This document shows, piece by piece, positions 36,912-45,302 of a stretch of DNA of 64,000 nucleotides (the stretch's first letter is position 1; every line of letters starts with the position of its first letter). The notes under the pieces were generated by a model. It saw only the letters and a list, made by a program, of their open reading frames with translations. It was not told where the DNA came from and ran no database searches. The DNA is from Paracoccus subflavus. Its GTDB lineage: Bacteria; Pseudomonadota; Alphaproteobacteria; Rhodobacterales; Rhodobacteraceae. The DNA is taken from assembly GCF_004310345.1 (NCBI RefSeq), contig NZ_SISK01000002.1, positions 62,001 to 126,000 on the forward strand, read 5' to 3'. A program made the position numbers and the translations under genes.

Positions 36912-37838
36912 TCAGGCCTGTCCGATCAGCAGCATGATCAACGGGATCGTCACAATACTGCCCGCGGTCGAGATCAGGATGGCGGCTGACACCCGCTGTT
37001 GTGCCACGCCGAAATACTCGGCCAGGATATAGATAGTTCCTGCCACCGGCAGGGCGGATGTGGCGACCATGACGCCTGCGGCAACGGGCTCGACTCCGAT
37101 CATCCAGGCTGCCAGACCCACGGCCAGGGGATGCAGTATCAGCTTGGCCAGGCTCAGCCAGGTCGATGCCGCCAGCCGTTGGATGCGCCGCCCGGCCAGA
37201 CCCGCGCCGATGGCGAACAGCGCGCCGGGGGTGGCCGCAGCGCCCAGCAGCACCAGGAACTCGTCCAGCGGGCCGGGCAGGGGCAGGCGCATCTGTGCCC
37301 AGGCCAGCCCGGCCACCATCGACAGGACCATCGGATTGGCGACAATGCCCCGCAGGACGGGGATCACGCTGGCCAGACGCAGACCGCCGCTGCGACCGGC
37401 ATGAATGATCAGGGTGATCAGCGTCGAAAACACCACCATGTCGATGGTCAGCACCATCAGCACCGGCCCGATGGCCTGTTCGCCCAGCAGCACAACCAGC
37501 ATCGGCACCCCCAGAAACCCGGTATTGCCGATCATGCAGCACTGCGCCTCCATCGCGGATTCCGCCAGCGACAGGCCACGCGCGCGGGCCGTCATCATGC
37601 CGATCGCCCAGACCGCAAGCGACCCGCCCAGATAGGCCAGCACAAAGCGCGGGTCGAACAGCGCCGCCAGATCCAGCCGGGCGGCAAAGCGGAACAGCAT
37701 GGCCGACAGGGCAAAATAGAACACGAACTTGGTCAGCCAGGCGGCCCCGTCCTGCGGAAAAAAGCGCGTCCGCGCTGCCAGCCAGCCCAGGCCGATCAGC
37801 CCGAAGAAGGGCAGGGTTTTCAGAAATACAGCCAGCAT
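36912..37838 (-). CDS. AEC-family transporter
   Basis: A 308-residue protein with about ten helices of the auxin efflux carrier family. [13 protein letters not shown] near the start, [17 protein letters not shown] and [19 protein letters not shown] near the end are typical. Bacterial members carry organic acids or amino acids; the substrate here is unknown. It ends the reverse operon that begins with a two-component system, 13 bases after the TusA-like gene. Confidence 0.88.
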   Translation of the reverse strand: MLAVFLKTLPFFGLIGLGWLAARTRFFPQDGAAWLTKFVFYFALSAMLFRFAARLDLAALFDPRFVLAYLGGSLAVWAIGMMTARARGLSLAESAMEAQCCMIGNTGFLGVPMLVVLLGEQAIGPVLMVLTIDMVVFSTLITLIIHAGRSGGLRLASVIPVLRGIVANPMVLSMVAGLAWAQMRLPLPGPLDEFLVLLGAAATPGALFAIGAGLAGRRIQRLAASTWLSLAKLILHPLAVGLAAWMIGVEPVAAGVMVATSALPVAGTIYILAEYFGVAQQRVSAAILISTAGSIVTIPLIMLLIGQA

Positions 37839-37851
37839 TGTCGGTGTCTGA

Positions 37852-38103
37852 TCATCCCTGCTGGGCAGGGGTTGCAGGCCCCCGCTCGATAATGAATTCG
37901 GTCACGCCGTCGTCGTCGGCGCTGCGCTGGACGACCAGACGATGCCCGGCTTCTGCGCAGAAATGCGGCACGTCGAGGGCGGCCATGGCATCGGTCGCCA
38001 GCAGCGTGACCCGCGCGCCAACGGGCTGCGCCATCAGGGCCTTGCGCAGGCGCAGCACCGGCAGGGGGCATACCAGCCCGCGCGCGTCGACGACACGGCT
38101 CAA
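37852..38103 (-). CDS. TusA-like sulfur carrier protein
   Basis: An 83-residue TusA/SirA-family protein. DARGLVCPLPVLRLRKAL carries the CPxP motif with the sulfur-carrying Cys12. A second Cys lies in DVPHFCAEAGH. Such proteins pass persulfide sulfur to tRNA, molybdenum cofactor or selenium pathways. No ATG is available in place: TTG 38103 overlaps the DUF2478 stop (TTGA), giving translational coupling. The DUF2478 neighbour suggests a joint role, unknown. Confidence 0.85.
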   Translation of the reverse strand: MSRVVDARGLVCPLPVLRLRKALMAQPVGARVTLLATDAMAALDVPHFCAEAGHRLVVQRSADDDGVTEFIIERGPATPAQQG

Positions 38104-38612
38104 GATACGCCCGCGACCTGATCCAGGCACCACTCGGCCAGATCGTCGGGCGCCAGCTCCTGTCCCATGTCGCCGCAGAAGTCGGCGAATGCCGCGCGCT
38201 GTTCGGGCGGGACATGCAGCAGGACGGGGATGCCCTCGGCCACGGCCTGCGCGATCACGCTGCGAAAGCCGCGGCCCACCGCCTCTTGACGACCGAACTT
38301 GGGCAGGATCAGCAGTTCGGCCCCCGCCATGCGCGCCGCCACCCGGGCCGATGCGGTTTCCAGCGCCCCGGGATCGAGCCTGCATCCCGACGATCCCGCC
38401 CCCAGCGACTGCGAGATGCGGATGGGCCGACCCTCGTCACCGATCACCGTCACATCCATGTCGCAGGCGCAGTCGGCCCCCCGGTCGGTGTTCACCTGCA
38501 CCGCGCCCGCCACCCGCAGCCCGGCATCGGCCAGCCGGACCGACAGGCGTTCCAGCAGCCGGTCGGCCCCGCCCGGCGGGGCATCCGTTCCCATGGTGAA
38601 CCATCCCAGCAT
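38100..38612 (-). CDS. DUF2478 protein
   Basis: A 170-residue cytoplasmic protein of the DUF2478 family (function unknown). SLGAGSSGCRLDPGALE, LILPKFGRQEAVGRGFRSVIAQAVAEGIPVLL and the late DMGQEL segment are family features. The fold is predicted to be nucleotide-binding, and members often neighbour molybdenum genes. Here it lies one base after a response regulator gene and is fused by overlap to the TusA-like gene. Confidence 0.8.
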   Translation of the reverse strand: MLGWFTMGTDAPPGGADRLLERLSVRLADAGLRVAGAVQVNTDRGADCACDMDVTVIGDEGRPIRISQSLGAGSSGCRLDPGALETASARVAARMAGAELLILPKFGRQEAVGRGFRSVIAQAVAEGIPVLLHVPPEQRAAFADFCGDMGQELAPDDLAEWCLDQVAGVS

Positions 38613-38613
38613 G

Positions 38614-39237
38614 TCAGACTCCGCTGTCCAGGGCGAATTTCATCAGCCCGTTGATTCCGTCCACCCCCAGCTTGCGCTTGAGCGCCGAGGAGGTATTGGC
38701 CGCCGTCTTGTAACTGACATCCAGTTCGTCTGCGATGGCCTGAAGGCTGAGGCCGCGCCCGATCAGCCCAAGCACCCGCCGTTCGCGGTCCGACAGCGCA
38801 GCCAGGGGATCGGCCGCCGCACCCGCCCGCAACGTCGCAAGCGCCATGGCATGCCGGGGGGACAGATAGAATTCGCCCGCCTCGAGCGTGCGCACCGCCT
38901 CGCGGAAATCGTCGGGCGGCGCATTCTTGGACAGAAAGCCCTGGGCGCCTGCCTGCAAGGCGCGGGCGGCAAAGCCGGTCTGGTCGTTCATGGAAAAGAC
39001 CAGGATGCGCGCCTCGGGGGCGGCCGCCAGCAACGGCGCGACCAGATCAAGCCCGTTCGCGCCGGGCAGGCTGATGTCCAGAACGATCAGGTCGGGGCCA
39101 GGATCGCCGGCAATCTGGGACAGCGCCTCCTCGGCCGACATGGCCTGCCCGACCGGGTCGTATCCCAGGTCGCGCAGCAGGCGGCTGGCCCCCAGATGGG
39201 TGATCGGATGATCGTCGATCACAAGCGCGGATTTCAT
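38614..39237 (-). CDS. NarL/FixJ-type response regulator
   Basis: A 207-residue two-component regulator. The receiver domain has the phosphorylated Asp54 (LIVLDISLPG) and the conserved Lys104 (FLSKNA). The LuxR-type helix-turn-helix is at about 148-203 (SDRERRVLGLIGRGLSLQAIADEL). It follows the histidine kinase gene by 21 bases and is its likely partner. The target genes are unknown but may include its own operon. Confidence 0.93.
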   Translation of the reverse strand: MKSALVIDDHPITHLGASRLLRDLGYDPVGQAMSAEEALSQIAGDPGPDLIVLDISLPGANGLDLVAPLLAAAPEARILVFSMNDQTGFAARALQAGAQGFLSKNAPPDDFREAVRTLEAGEFYLSPRHAMALATLRAGAAADPLAALSDRERRVLGLIGRGLSLQAIADELDVSYKTAANTSSALKRKLGVDGINGLMKFALDSGV

Positions 39238-39258
39238 CGCATCCTCTTTGACGGGCCT

Positions 39259-40581
39259 TCAGTCGATCTGATGCCGGGGCAGGCTGGCCGCGATGGTGGT
39301 CCCCTGCGCGCCCGTGGACAAGGCCAAATCGCCGTCCAGCAGGGTGATGCGTTCGCGCATCCCGGTCAAGCCGGTGCCTTCGCGGCTGTCCGCCGCCATG
39401 CCGCGGCCGTTGTCCGATACCGTCATCCGCCAGTGCGCCGGGTCGGTCCACAATCGAACCGCGATGCGGCTGGCCCCCGCATGGCGCAGGGCGTTGGTAG
39501 TGCCTTCCTGAAGGATTCGGAACAGGGTCAGGGCGGTGGCCTCGTCGGGTTCGGGCAGGCCGGGCATCACGTCCAGGTCGATATGGGGGACGGCAAAGCG
39601 CCGCCGCAGGTCGATCACATAATCCGACAGCACCGTTGCCAGCGGCAACTGACCGATGGCCACCGGGCGCAGGTCGCCCAACAGCGCGCGGTTCACGCGC
39701 GCGATCTCGTCGGCGATGGCGGCGATGGCCTGGGCCTGGGCGGCGATGGCGGGGGTGGGCGCGGCCTTGTGCAGGGCGTCGGCCTCGACCCGCAGGCCGA
39801 ACAGGCAGGGGCCCATCTCGTCATGCAGGTCGCGGGCGATGGCCTTGCGTTCCTCGTCCCCGCGGGTGACGACGCGGCGTTGCAGCCGGGCGCGATCGGC
39901 CTGCGCCTGTTGCAGGGCCCGGGCCAGTTCGTCCATCCCGGCGGCGACGCCCGCCAGGTCGCGCCCCGCCACCGGCCCGACCCGGGCCTTCAGGTCGCCC
40001 CGGCGCAGGGCGGCCAGACGGCTGGCGATGACGGCCACAGGGTGCAGCGCCTGCCGCGTGGCCAGCAGGATCAGGACGGCCTGCACCAGGGATGCCAGCG
40101 CGGCCAGACCCAGAAAGGCCGACAGGTCGCGCCAGGCCCGCGCGATCTCGGCGTCCGGATCGGTGGCGATGAAGACATAGCCGCGCGGGCGTCCGTCGAT
40201 CATGACGGGCAGGCGGGTTTCGGAGGGATCGGGGGCCACCATCGCGGCGAACCAGCCGGGCGCGCGGGCAGGGGGCGTCGGGGGGGCGGGCGGGCGGCGC
40301 ACCACGCCGTCCAGGATGTCCACCGTGCCCACCGCCACGTGGCGCGGCACCACCAGCCGTTCGGGCAGCAACTGCATGATCCGGTCGGGCGGCACCGATC
40401 CCTGCATGGTGCCGATCGTTGCAAGCACCAGGGCGCGGGCCGTTTCCGCCGCCAGACGCGTTTCGGCTGCGATGTCGCGGCGCGCGCTGTTCAGGCTCGC
40501 GGCCGCCAGGGTCACAAACAGGGCCGCCTGGACCGCTAGGATCACCAGAAGAATGCGCTGCGTCAGGCTGAGGCGGTTCAT
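39259..40581 (-). CDS. Sensor histidine kinase (HisKA_3 type)
   Basis: A 440-residue membrane kinase. Two helices (about 8-28 and 155-177) flank a 125-residue periplasmic sensor that includes a Pro-rich stretch (about 97-108). A HAMP region follows, then HisKA_3 with the phosphorylated His253 in ARDLHDEMGP and a C-terminal ATPase with SDNGRGM and GLTGMRERI. ATG 40581 is used; an open stretch of 30 codons upstream is rejected. It is first in a five-gene operon and divergent from the sulfoxide reductase gene. Confidence 0.92.
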   Translation of the reverse strand: MNRLSLTQRILLVILAVQAALFVTLAAASLNSARRDIAAETRLAAETARALVLATIGTMQGSVPPDRIMQLLPERLVVPRHVAVGTVDILDGVVRRPPAPPTPPARAPGWFAAMVAPDPSETRLPVMIDGRPRGYVFIATDPDAEIARAWRDLSAFLGLAALASLVQAVLILLATRQALHPVAVIASRLAALRRGDLKARVGPVAGRDLAGVAAGMDELARALQQAQADRARLQRRVVTRGDEERKAIARDLHDEMGPCLFGLRVEADALHKAAPTPAIAAQAQAIAAIADEIARVNRALLGDLRPVAIGQLPLATVLSDYVIDLRRRFAVPHIDLDVMPGLPEPDEATALTLFRILQEGTTNALRHAGASRIAVRLWTDPAHWRMTVSDNGRGMAADSREGTGLTGMRERITLLDGDLALSTGAQGTTIAASLPRHQID

Positions 40582-40669
40582 GGCGGGCAGAGTGACCGAG
40601 CCTGCGGCGCGCGTCAAATGGCGCGCTTGACGGCTTTTCGCGCCCGTTCCGGCGGCATAGAAGAGGCGC

Positions 40670-41122
40670 ATGACCGATTACGACGCCCTTCATGCCCGCA
40701 TCCGCGCCCTGACCGATGGCGAAACCGACGAGGTTGCGCTGATGGCGACCCTTGCCTGCGAGATCCACCATTCGGACGACCGCTTTGACTGGACCGGCTT
40801 CTACCGCGTGGCGGCGCCCGAATTGCTGAAGATCGGCCCCTATCAGGGCGGGCACGGCTGTCTGGTGATCCCGTTTTCGCGCGGGGTCTGCGGGGCGGCG
40901 GCGCGGACCGGGCAGGTGCAGATCGTGCCGGATGTGGACGCCTTTCCCGGCCATATCGCCTGCGCCAGTTCCACCCGGTCGGAAATCGTCCTGCCGGTCC
41001 GGGGCCGGGACGGGCGGCTGATCGGCGTTTTGGACATCGACAGCGACCGGCCCGACGCCTTTACACAAGACGACGCCGACCGCCTGGGCGCCATTCTGAA
41101 GGAGGTTTTCCGTGATGTCTGA
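40670..41122 (+). CDS. Free methionine-(R)-sulfoxide reductase (GAF type)
   Basis: A 150-residue single GAF-domain enzyme that reduces free methionine-R-sulfoxide with thioredoxin. Its three cysteines, Cys64, Cys74 and Cys98, have the same spacing (10 and 24 residues) as the catalytic and recycling cysteines of the E. coli enzyme, within GHGCLVIPFSRGVCG and FPGHIACASSTRSEIVLPV. It is first of four overlapping genes; its end overlaps the next gene by eight bases in another frame. Confidence 0.93.
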   Translation: MTDYDALHARIRALTDGETDEVALMATLACEIHHSDDRFDWTGFYRVAAPELLKIGPYQGGHGCLVIPFSRGVCGAAARTGQVQIVPDVDAFPGHIACASSTRSEIVLPVRGRDGRLIGVLDIDSDRPDAFTQDDADRLGAILKEVFRDV

Positions 41123-41495
41123 TTTCACCGGACGCTGCCTGTGCGGGGCGGTCACCTTTTCGGGCCGCTGGGGCGGCGATGACCTGCGCGCCTGTCACTG
41201 CGGCCAGTGCCGTCGCTGGTCGGGGCATGTCTGGGCCGCCGCAGGGACTGTGGATCTGGCGATCGCGGGGCCGGTCAGGTGGTTCCGGTCCTCGGACATC
41301 GCCGAGCGCGGGTTCTGCCCCGATTGCGGCAGCAGCCTGTTCTGGCGCAGGCAGGGCCGCGACCGGATCGAGGTGGCGGCGGGCACCGTCGATAATCCCA
41401 CCGGCCTGCGTCTGGCGGGCCATATCCATGTGGCGGACAAGGGCGATTACTATGACATCGCCGACGGGCTGCCGTGCGAGGAGCAGGGCGGATGA
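41115..41495 (+). CDS. GFA-family (CENP-V/GFA domain) protein
   Basis: A 126-residue zinc-binding protein of the family named after glutathione-dependent formaldehyde-activating enzyme. The ligand motifs are GRCLCGAVTF, CHCGQCRRWSG and GFCPDCGSSLFW. Most members have unknown chemistry, so a role with formaldehyde is not claimed. ATG 41115 overlaps the reductase gene by eight bases and ATGA links it to the LysE gene. Confidence 0.88.
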   Translation: MSDFTGRCLCGAVTFSGRWGGDDLRACHCGQCRRWSGHVWAAAGTVDLAIAGPVRWFRSSDIAERGFCPDCGSSLFWRRQGRDRIEVAAGTVDNPTGLRLAGHIHVADKGDYYDIADGLPCEEQGG

Positions 41496-42118
41496 TCTGG
41501 GATAGCCTTGCCAACATCCCCGCCGCGCAACTGACCGCCTTTGTCGCGGGCGGGCTGGTGCTGAACTTTGCGCCCGGCCAGGACGTGTTCTTTGCCAGCG
41601 CCTGCGGCATCCAGGGGGGGCCGCGCGCGGGCGCGCTGGCGGGGATCGGCGTGGGCCTGGGCGTGGTGATGCATGTGGCGCTGGCGACGGTGGGGCTGGG
41701 TGCCCTTGTTGCCGCCCATCCCGAGGCGCTGCGCGCCATCAAGTATGCGGGTGCCGCCTATCTGCTGTGGCTGGCTTGGAAAAGCTGGCGGGCGGGGCCG
41801 GTCGATCCCTCGGCGCGCGGCAGCGTCCGGTCATGGACCATTGTCCGGCGCGGTTTCCTGTCCAACGCCCTGAACCCCAAGCCGGTGCTGTTTCTGCTGG
41901 CCTTCCTGCCGCAGTTCACCCACCCCGCCTGGGGGCCGGTCTGGCAGCAGATCCTGGGCCTGGGGCTGATCTTTGCCGTGACCGGCACGCTGGTGACGAT
42001 GGGCTATGGGATCGTCGGGGGTCTTGTCGGACAGGTGATGGGGCGGCGAATGGGCCTGTTGAACAAGATCGCCGCCGTCATGTTTGCCGGGCTTGCGGTC
42101 CGGCTGATCGCCCGATGA
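41492..42118 (+). CDS. LysE-family amino-acid exporter
   Basis: A 208-residue protein with about six helices of the LysE/RhtB family. VLNFAPGQDVFFASACGIQGGPRAG replaces the usual NPGP-containing start (here APGQD). The later KYAGAAYLLWLAWKSWR and RGFLSNALNPKPVLFLLAFLPQF are clear. Substrate unknown. ATG 41492 overlaps the GFA stop and its own stop overlaps the RluA-like start. Confidence 0.9.
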   Translation: MIWDSLANIPAAQLTAFVAGGLVLNFAPGQDVFFASACGIQGGPRAGALAGIGVGLGVVMHVALATVGLGALVAAHPEALRAIKYAGAAYLLWLAWKSWRAGPVDPSARGSVRSWTIVRRGFLSNALNPKPVLFLLAFLPQFTHPAWGPVWQQILGLGLIFAVTGTLVTMGYGIVGGLVGQVMGRRMGLLNKIAAVMFAGLAVRLIAR

Positions 42119-42765
42119 CCGCCGTCGCCTATAGGCCCCCCGATGGACAGCCGCAGGTTCTCCATGCCGACCACGAGGTTCTGGTGGTCGCCAAGCCCTC
42201 GGGCCTGTTGTCGGTGCCGGGCCGAGGCGAGGACAAGGAGGATTGCCTGATCAACCGCTTGCGCGGTGCCTTTCCGACGATCCTGCTGGTGCATCGGCTG
42301 GATCAGGACACATCGGGCGTGATGGTCTTCGGCCTGACCCCCCATGCGCAGCGCAACCTGTCGAAGCAGTTCGAGGAGCGCCGCGTCAAAAAGGTCTATG
42401 TCGCCCGCCTGGCCGGGCGGCTGGAGCCGAAAAACGGCAAGGTGGATCTGCCGCTGATCGTGGACTGGCCCAACCGCCCGCGCCAGAAGGTCGATCACGA
42501 CGCGGGACGGCCGGCGCTGACGGAATGGCGGGTGATCCGCGCGGGTGACGACGAAACCCGTGTGCGGCTGTTCCCCTTGACCGGCCGCAGCCACCAGTTG
42601 CGGGTGCATATGGCCGCGACCGGCCATCCGATCCTGGGCGATCCGCTGTACGCGACAGGCCCGACCGCCGATCACCCGCGGTTGATGCTGCATGCCGAAA
42701 GTTTGCGATTTCGCCACCCCGACAGCGGCGTGCAGGCGACCTTCGGCCAGCCCGCGCCGTTCTGA
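42115..42765 (+). CDS. RluA-family pseudouridine synthase
   Basis: A 216-residue RNA-modifying enzyme. LLVHRLDQDTSGVMVFG carries the catalytic Asp of the family (HRLDxxTSG), and PLTGRSHQLRVHMAATGHPILGDPLY is the C-terminal signature. There is no S4 domain, and the short length is like RluA, which modifies 23S rRNA and tRNA; the exact target cannot be told. It is last in the overlapping operon. Confidence 0.92.
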   Translation: MTAVAYRPPDGQPQVLHADHEVLVVAKPSGLLSVPGRGEDKEDCLINRLRGAFPTILLVHRLDQDTSGVMVFGLTPHAQRNLSKQFEERRVKKVYVARLAGRLEPKNGKVDLPLIVDWPNRPRQKVDHDAGRPALTEWRVIRAGDDETRVRLFPLTGRSHQLRVHMAATGHPILGDPLYATGPTADHPRLMLHAESLRFRHPDSGVQATFGQPAPF

Positions 42766-42784
42766 CGCCCCGTCGCGATCCGCC

Positions 42785-43489
42785 TCAGACGACCCGTGTG
42801 ACCAGGGGCGTCAATCCCTCGATCATGACCGTGACGGTCTGACCCCGCATCGCCGCGCCAACGCCCGCCGGGGTGCCGGTAAAGATCAGGTCGCCCGCCG
42901 ACAGCTTCACGAAGCCGGACAGATGGGCGATCACCTCGGCCACCGGCCAGATCATCTGGGACAGATCCGATTCCTGCCGCAAATCCCCATCGACCGTCAG
43001 CGCGATCCGGCCCCGGTCCAGCCGCCCCGTCCGGGCGACCGGGTGCAGGGGACCGCAGGCCGCCGACAGGTCGAACCCCTTGGCCAGATCCCAGGGCCGC
43101 CCGGCCCGTTTCGCCTCGGCCTGCAAGTCGCGCCGGGTCCAGTCGTTTCCCGCAGCGTAACCCCAGATCAGATCCCCGGCGCGGTCTGGCGCCACGTCCG
43201 ATCCGCCCGCGCCAAGCGCCACGACCAGTTCCGCCTCGAAATGCAGGTCGTCGGTCCGGGGCGGATAGGGCAGGACCGCATCCCCGGTCAGCAGCGTGTC
43301 GGCGGGCTTGGAAAAGAAGAACGGCGGCTCGCGATCCGGGTCGTGGCCCATTTCGCGCGCATGGTCGGCATAGTTGCGCCCCACGCAATAGATCCGGCGC
43401 ACCGGAAAGCGCCTGTCCTCGCCATGGACAGGCAAGGACGGGATGGCGGGCGGGGGGATCACGAAACGGTCGTCGGCGGGCATGGGCAT
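42785..43489 (-). CDS. Fumarylacetoacetate hydrolase family protein
   Basis: A 234-residue single-domain FAH enzyme. IYCVGRNYADHAREMG starts the fold, LHFEAELVVALG gives the ExE metal ligands, and YAAGNDWTRRDLQ and IFTGTPAGVGAAM follow. Members hydrolyse acylpyruvates or decarboxylate oxaloacetate. ATG 43489 has CCGGA upstream; ATG 43483 is an alternative. It converges with the pseudouridine synthase gene. Confidence 0.9.
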   Translation of the reverse strand: MPMPADDRFVIPPPAIPSLPVHGEDRRFPVRRIYCVGRNYADHAREMGHDPDREPPFFFSKPADTLLTGDAVLPYPPRTDDLHFEAELVVALGAGGSDVAPDRAGDLIWGYAAGNDWTRRDLQAEAKRAGRPWDLAKGFDLSAACGPLHPVARTGRLDRGRIALTVDGDLRQESDLSQMIWPVAEVIAHLSGFVKLSAGDLIFTGTPAGVGAAMRGQTVTVMIEGLTPLVTRVV

Positions 43490-43535
43490 GGTCCGGTTGT
43501 TGCGCCGGCCACAGTGTTCGGCCCCGCTGTTATCG

Positions 43536-44354
43536 TCAAGGCCAGCCACGGCCCGACGACACCGGGTCCAGCACCACCACCGTTGGCCGATCGGGCAGGC
43601 TGCGCAGGGATACCACGTATTCGCTGCTGCCAGGCCGCTCGACCGCGAACTGTTCCGACATGCCCGTGACAAAGGTTTCCAGCCGGGCCGGTCCGAACCA
43701 GTGCATCGGAATCACCACCGAGCTGTTCAGACGGCTGACCACGCGCATCATCGCCGCCTGTTCCATGGTATAGCTGCCATCCACCGGCACCAGCAGCACA
43801 TCCACGCGGCCCAGCATGGCATATTGCTGGTCGGTGGGTTCGTGATGCAGATGCCCCAGATGGCCGATGCACAGGCCCCCCGCTTCGAAGACGAAGATCG
43901 AATTGCCGTTTTCCTCGACGGCGCCAAAGGACCGGATGTCGGTCGGCACATTGCGGATCAGCGCATCGCCCACCGTCAGGTAATGGTCGGCCCCGATGCC
44001 GAACTGGCTGGACCAACCGCGCAGGACCTGGGGAATGCCCTGGACCGCGTCGGTCCAGTGGGTGGAATGGGCGTGATTCATCGTCACCACATCCGGGGCA
44101 GGCGCGCCCTGCGGAAGGGCGCCGTTATAGTCGGTAACGATGTCCACGCCGCCCTCGGTCTGGATCAGGAACATCGCGTGGCCCAGAAACGAAAGCCTGA
44201 CGGACCGTTCGGGCACCGGGTCGGACCAGGCGGCCTGCTGGACCCGTTCGGGCCCGCCGGCGATGGCGATGCAGTGGCTGGGACGTCGGTCCTGCGCCTG
44301 TGCCCCATGGGCGAATGTCATCAGCAGGGCAGCGGCGATCAGGGCAAGGCGCAT
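43536..44354 (-). CDS. Secreted metallo-beta-lactamase-fold hydrolase
   Basis: A 272-residue protein with a clear signal peptide (about 1-20, ending GAQAQ) and an MBL fold of the UlaG-like type: VRLSFLGHAMFLIQTEG, NHAHSTHW, IGHLGHLHH, VPVDGSYT and PMHWFG in order. The usual HxHxDH motif is reduced to HAHSTH, which lacks the Asp. Periplasmic. Substrate unknown. Confidence 0.85.
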   Translation of the reverse strand: MRLALIAAALLMTFAHGAQAQDRRPSHCIAIAGGPERVQQAAWSDPVPERSVRLSFLGHAMFLIQTEGGVDIVTDYNGALPQGAPAPDVVTMNHAHSTHWTDAVQGIPQVLRGWSSQFGIGADHYLTVGDALIRNVPTDIRSFGAVEENGNSIFVFEAGGLCIGHLGHLHHEPTDQQYAMLGRVDVLLVPVDGSYTMEQAAMMRVVSRLNSSVVIPMHWFGPARLETFVTGMSEQFAVERPGSSEYVVSLRSLPDRPTVVVLDPVSSGRGWP

Positions 44355-44524
44355 GGGATGTTCCCTTCTGCGGTTGGGTGCCGAAGACTAGCGCGAATCC
44401 CCCCTGCGCCCAAAGCCCGGCTGCACCGCCGGCCTCACATCCGCGTGACATGCACGCCCTGGGCTTTATGAATGGGAAGGGATGCCCGCAAGATCGCCAG
44501 CCATACCCTTGAAAGGACCTCTCC

Positions 44525-44845
44525 ATGTTCATCGCCATGAACCGCTTTACCGTGCCGGTCGAGAATGCCGAGGCGTTCGAGGCCATGTGGCTGGACCGCG
44601 ACAGCCGGCTTTCCGAACTGGCGGGCTTTGTCGAATTCCATATGCTGAAAGGCCCCGAAGAAAACGGGCGCCGCCTTTATGCCTCGCACACCGTCTGGGA
44701 ATCCGAGGATCACTTTGTCGGCTGGACCCGCAGCCAGCAGTTCCGCGACGCCCATGCCGGGGCCGGCGGCACGCGCAAGCTGTATGACGGATCGCCCCGG
44801 TTCGAGGGGTTCACCGCCATCCAGCATATCGGGCGCACGGGATAG
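44525..44845 (+). CDS. Heme-degrading-type monooxygenase (ABM domain)
   Basis: A 106-residue ferredoxin-like-fold protein. MFIAMNRFTVPVENAEAFEAMW, GFVEFHMLKGP and LYASHTVWESEDHFVGWTRSQQF match the HmuQ/IsdG-like heme oxygenases of alphaproteobacteria better than generic ABM proteins. AAAGGA precedes the ATG. No heme-uptake genes or clear iron-response box lie next to it, so the heme role is inferred from sequence alone. Confidence 0.78.
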   Translation: MFIAMNRFTVPVENAEAFEAMWLDRDSRLSELAGFVEFHMLKGPEENGRRLYASHTVWESEDHFVGWTRSQQFRDAHAGAGGTRKLYDGSPRFEGFTAIQHIGRTG

Positions 44846-44855
44846 GCCGCGCCGG

Positions 44856-45302
44856 TCAGGGTTCCATGCGGGCCGGCCGGCAGGCCGAGAGGATCGCCGC
44901 TCCATAGCCATCGGCGGCAATGTCGCGGCACAGGCCGGACCAGCCGCAGCCCCCGCAGGCGCCGCGCAGCGCGCCGGTGGCAAATGCCTTGCGCATATGC
45001 GCAAGGGTCGCGGCGTCAAGCACCAGTTCATCCCCGGGCCGCACCGGACGGCCCAGCAGGGCGGCGATATCCCGGGCTGCCCGCCGGTCGCGCCGTGCCA
45101 CGCTGTCATCGTGGCAATGGCAGGCGGGGTCGCCCAGCATCGGCGCGCAGACCTCGTCGGGGCCGCGTTCAAGGGTGATGCTCTCGCCGTTCGCGATGCG
45201 CCGGGCGATCGCCGTGAACCCCGCCGTGAAGGCGGGGCTGTATCCCTTGCCCGCATAAGTCAGCAGGCAGAGCAGGTGATGGGCGCGAAGCCGGATCGTC
45301 AC
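44856..45302 (-). CDS. DUF1284 protein coupled to bioY
   Basis: A 148-residue Cys-rich cytoplasmic protein of the DUF1284 family, of unknown function. IRLRAHHLLCLLTYAGKGYSPAF is the family start. PACHCHDD and GACGGCGWSGLC suggest metal or cluster binding. The start is GTG 45302 in a GTGA overlap with bioY, so it is cotranslated with the biotin transporter and should share BioR control. Confidence 0.78.
   Translation of the reverse strand: MTIRLRAHHLLCLLTYAGKGYSPAFTAGFTAIARRIANGESITLERGPDEVCAPMLGDPACHCHDDSVARRDRRAARDIAALLGRPVRPGDELVLDAATLAHMRKAFATGALRGACGGCGWSGLCRDIAADGYGAAILSACRPARMEP

Noticed and set aside
36772..37032. A plus-strand frame over tRNA-Pro
   Set aside because: It runs through the tRNA and into the AEC gene on the other strand, and has no family features.
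38100..38103. An ATG start for the TusA-like gene
   Set aside because: No in-frame ATG lies between the DUF2478 overlap and the conserved DARGL motif; the TTG in the overlap is the only fitting start.
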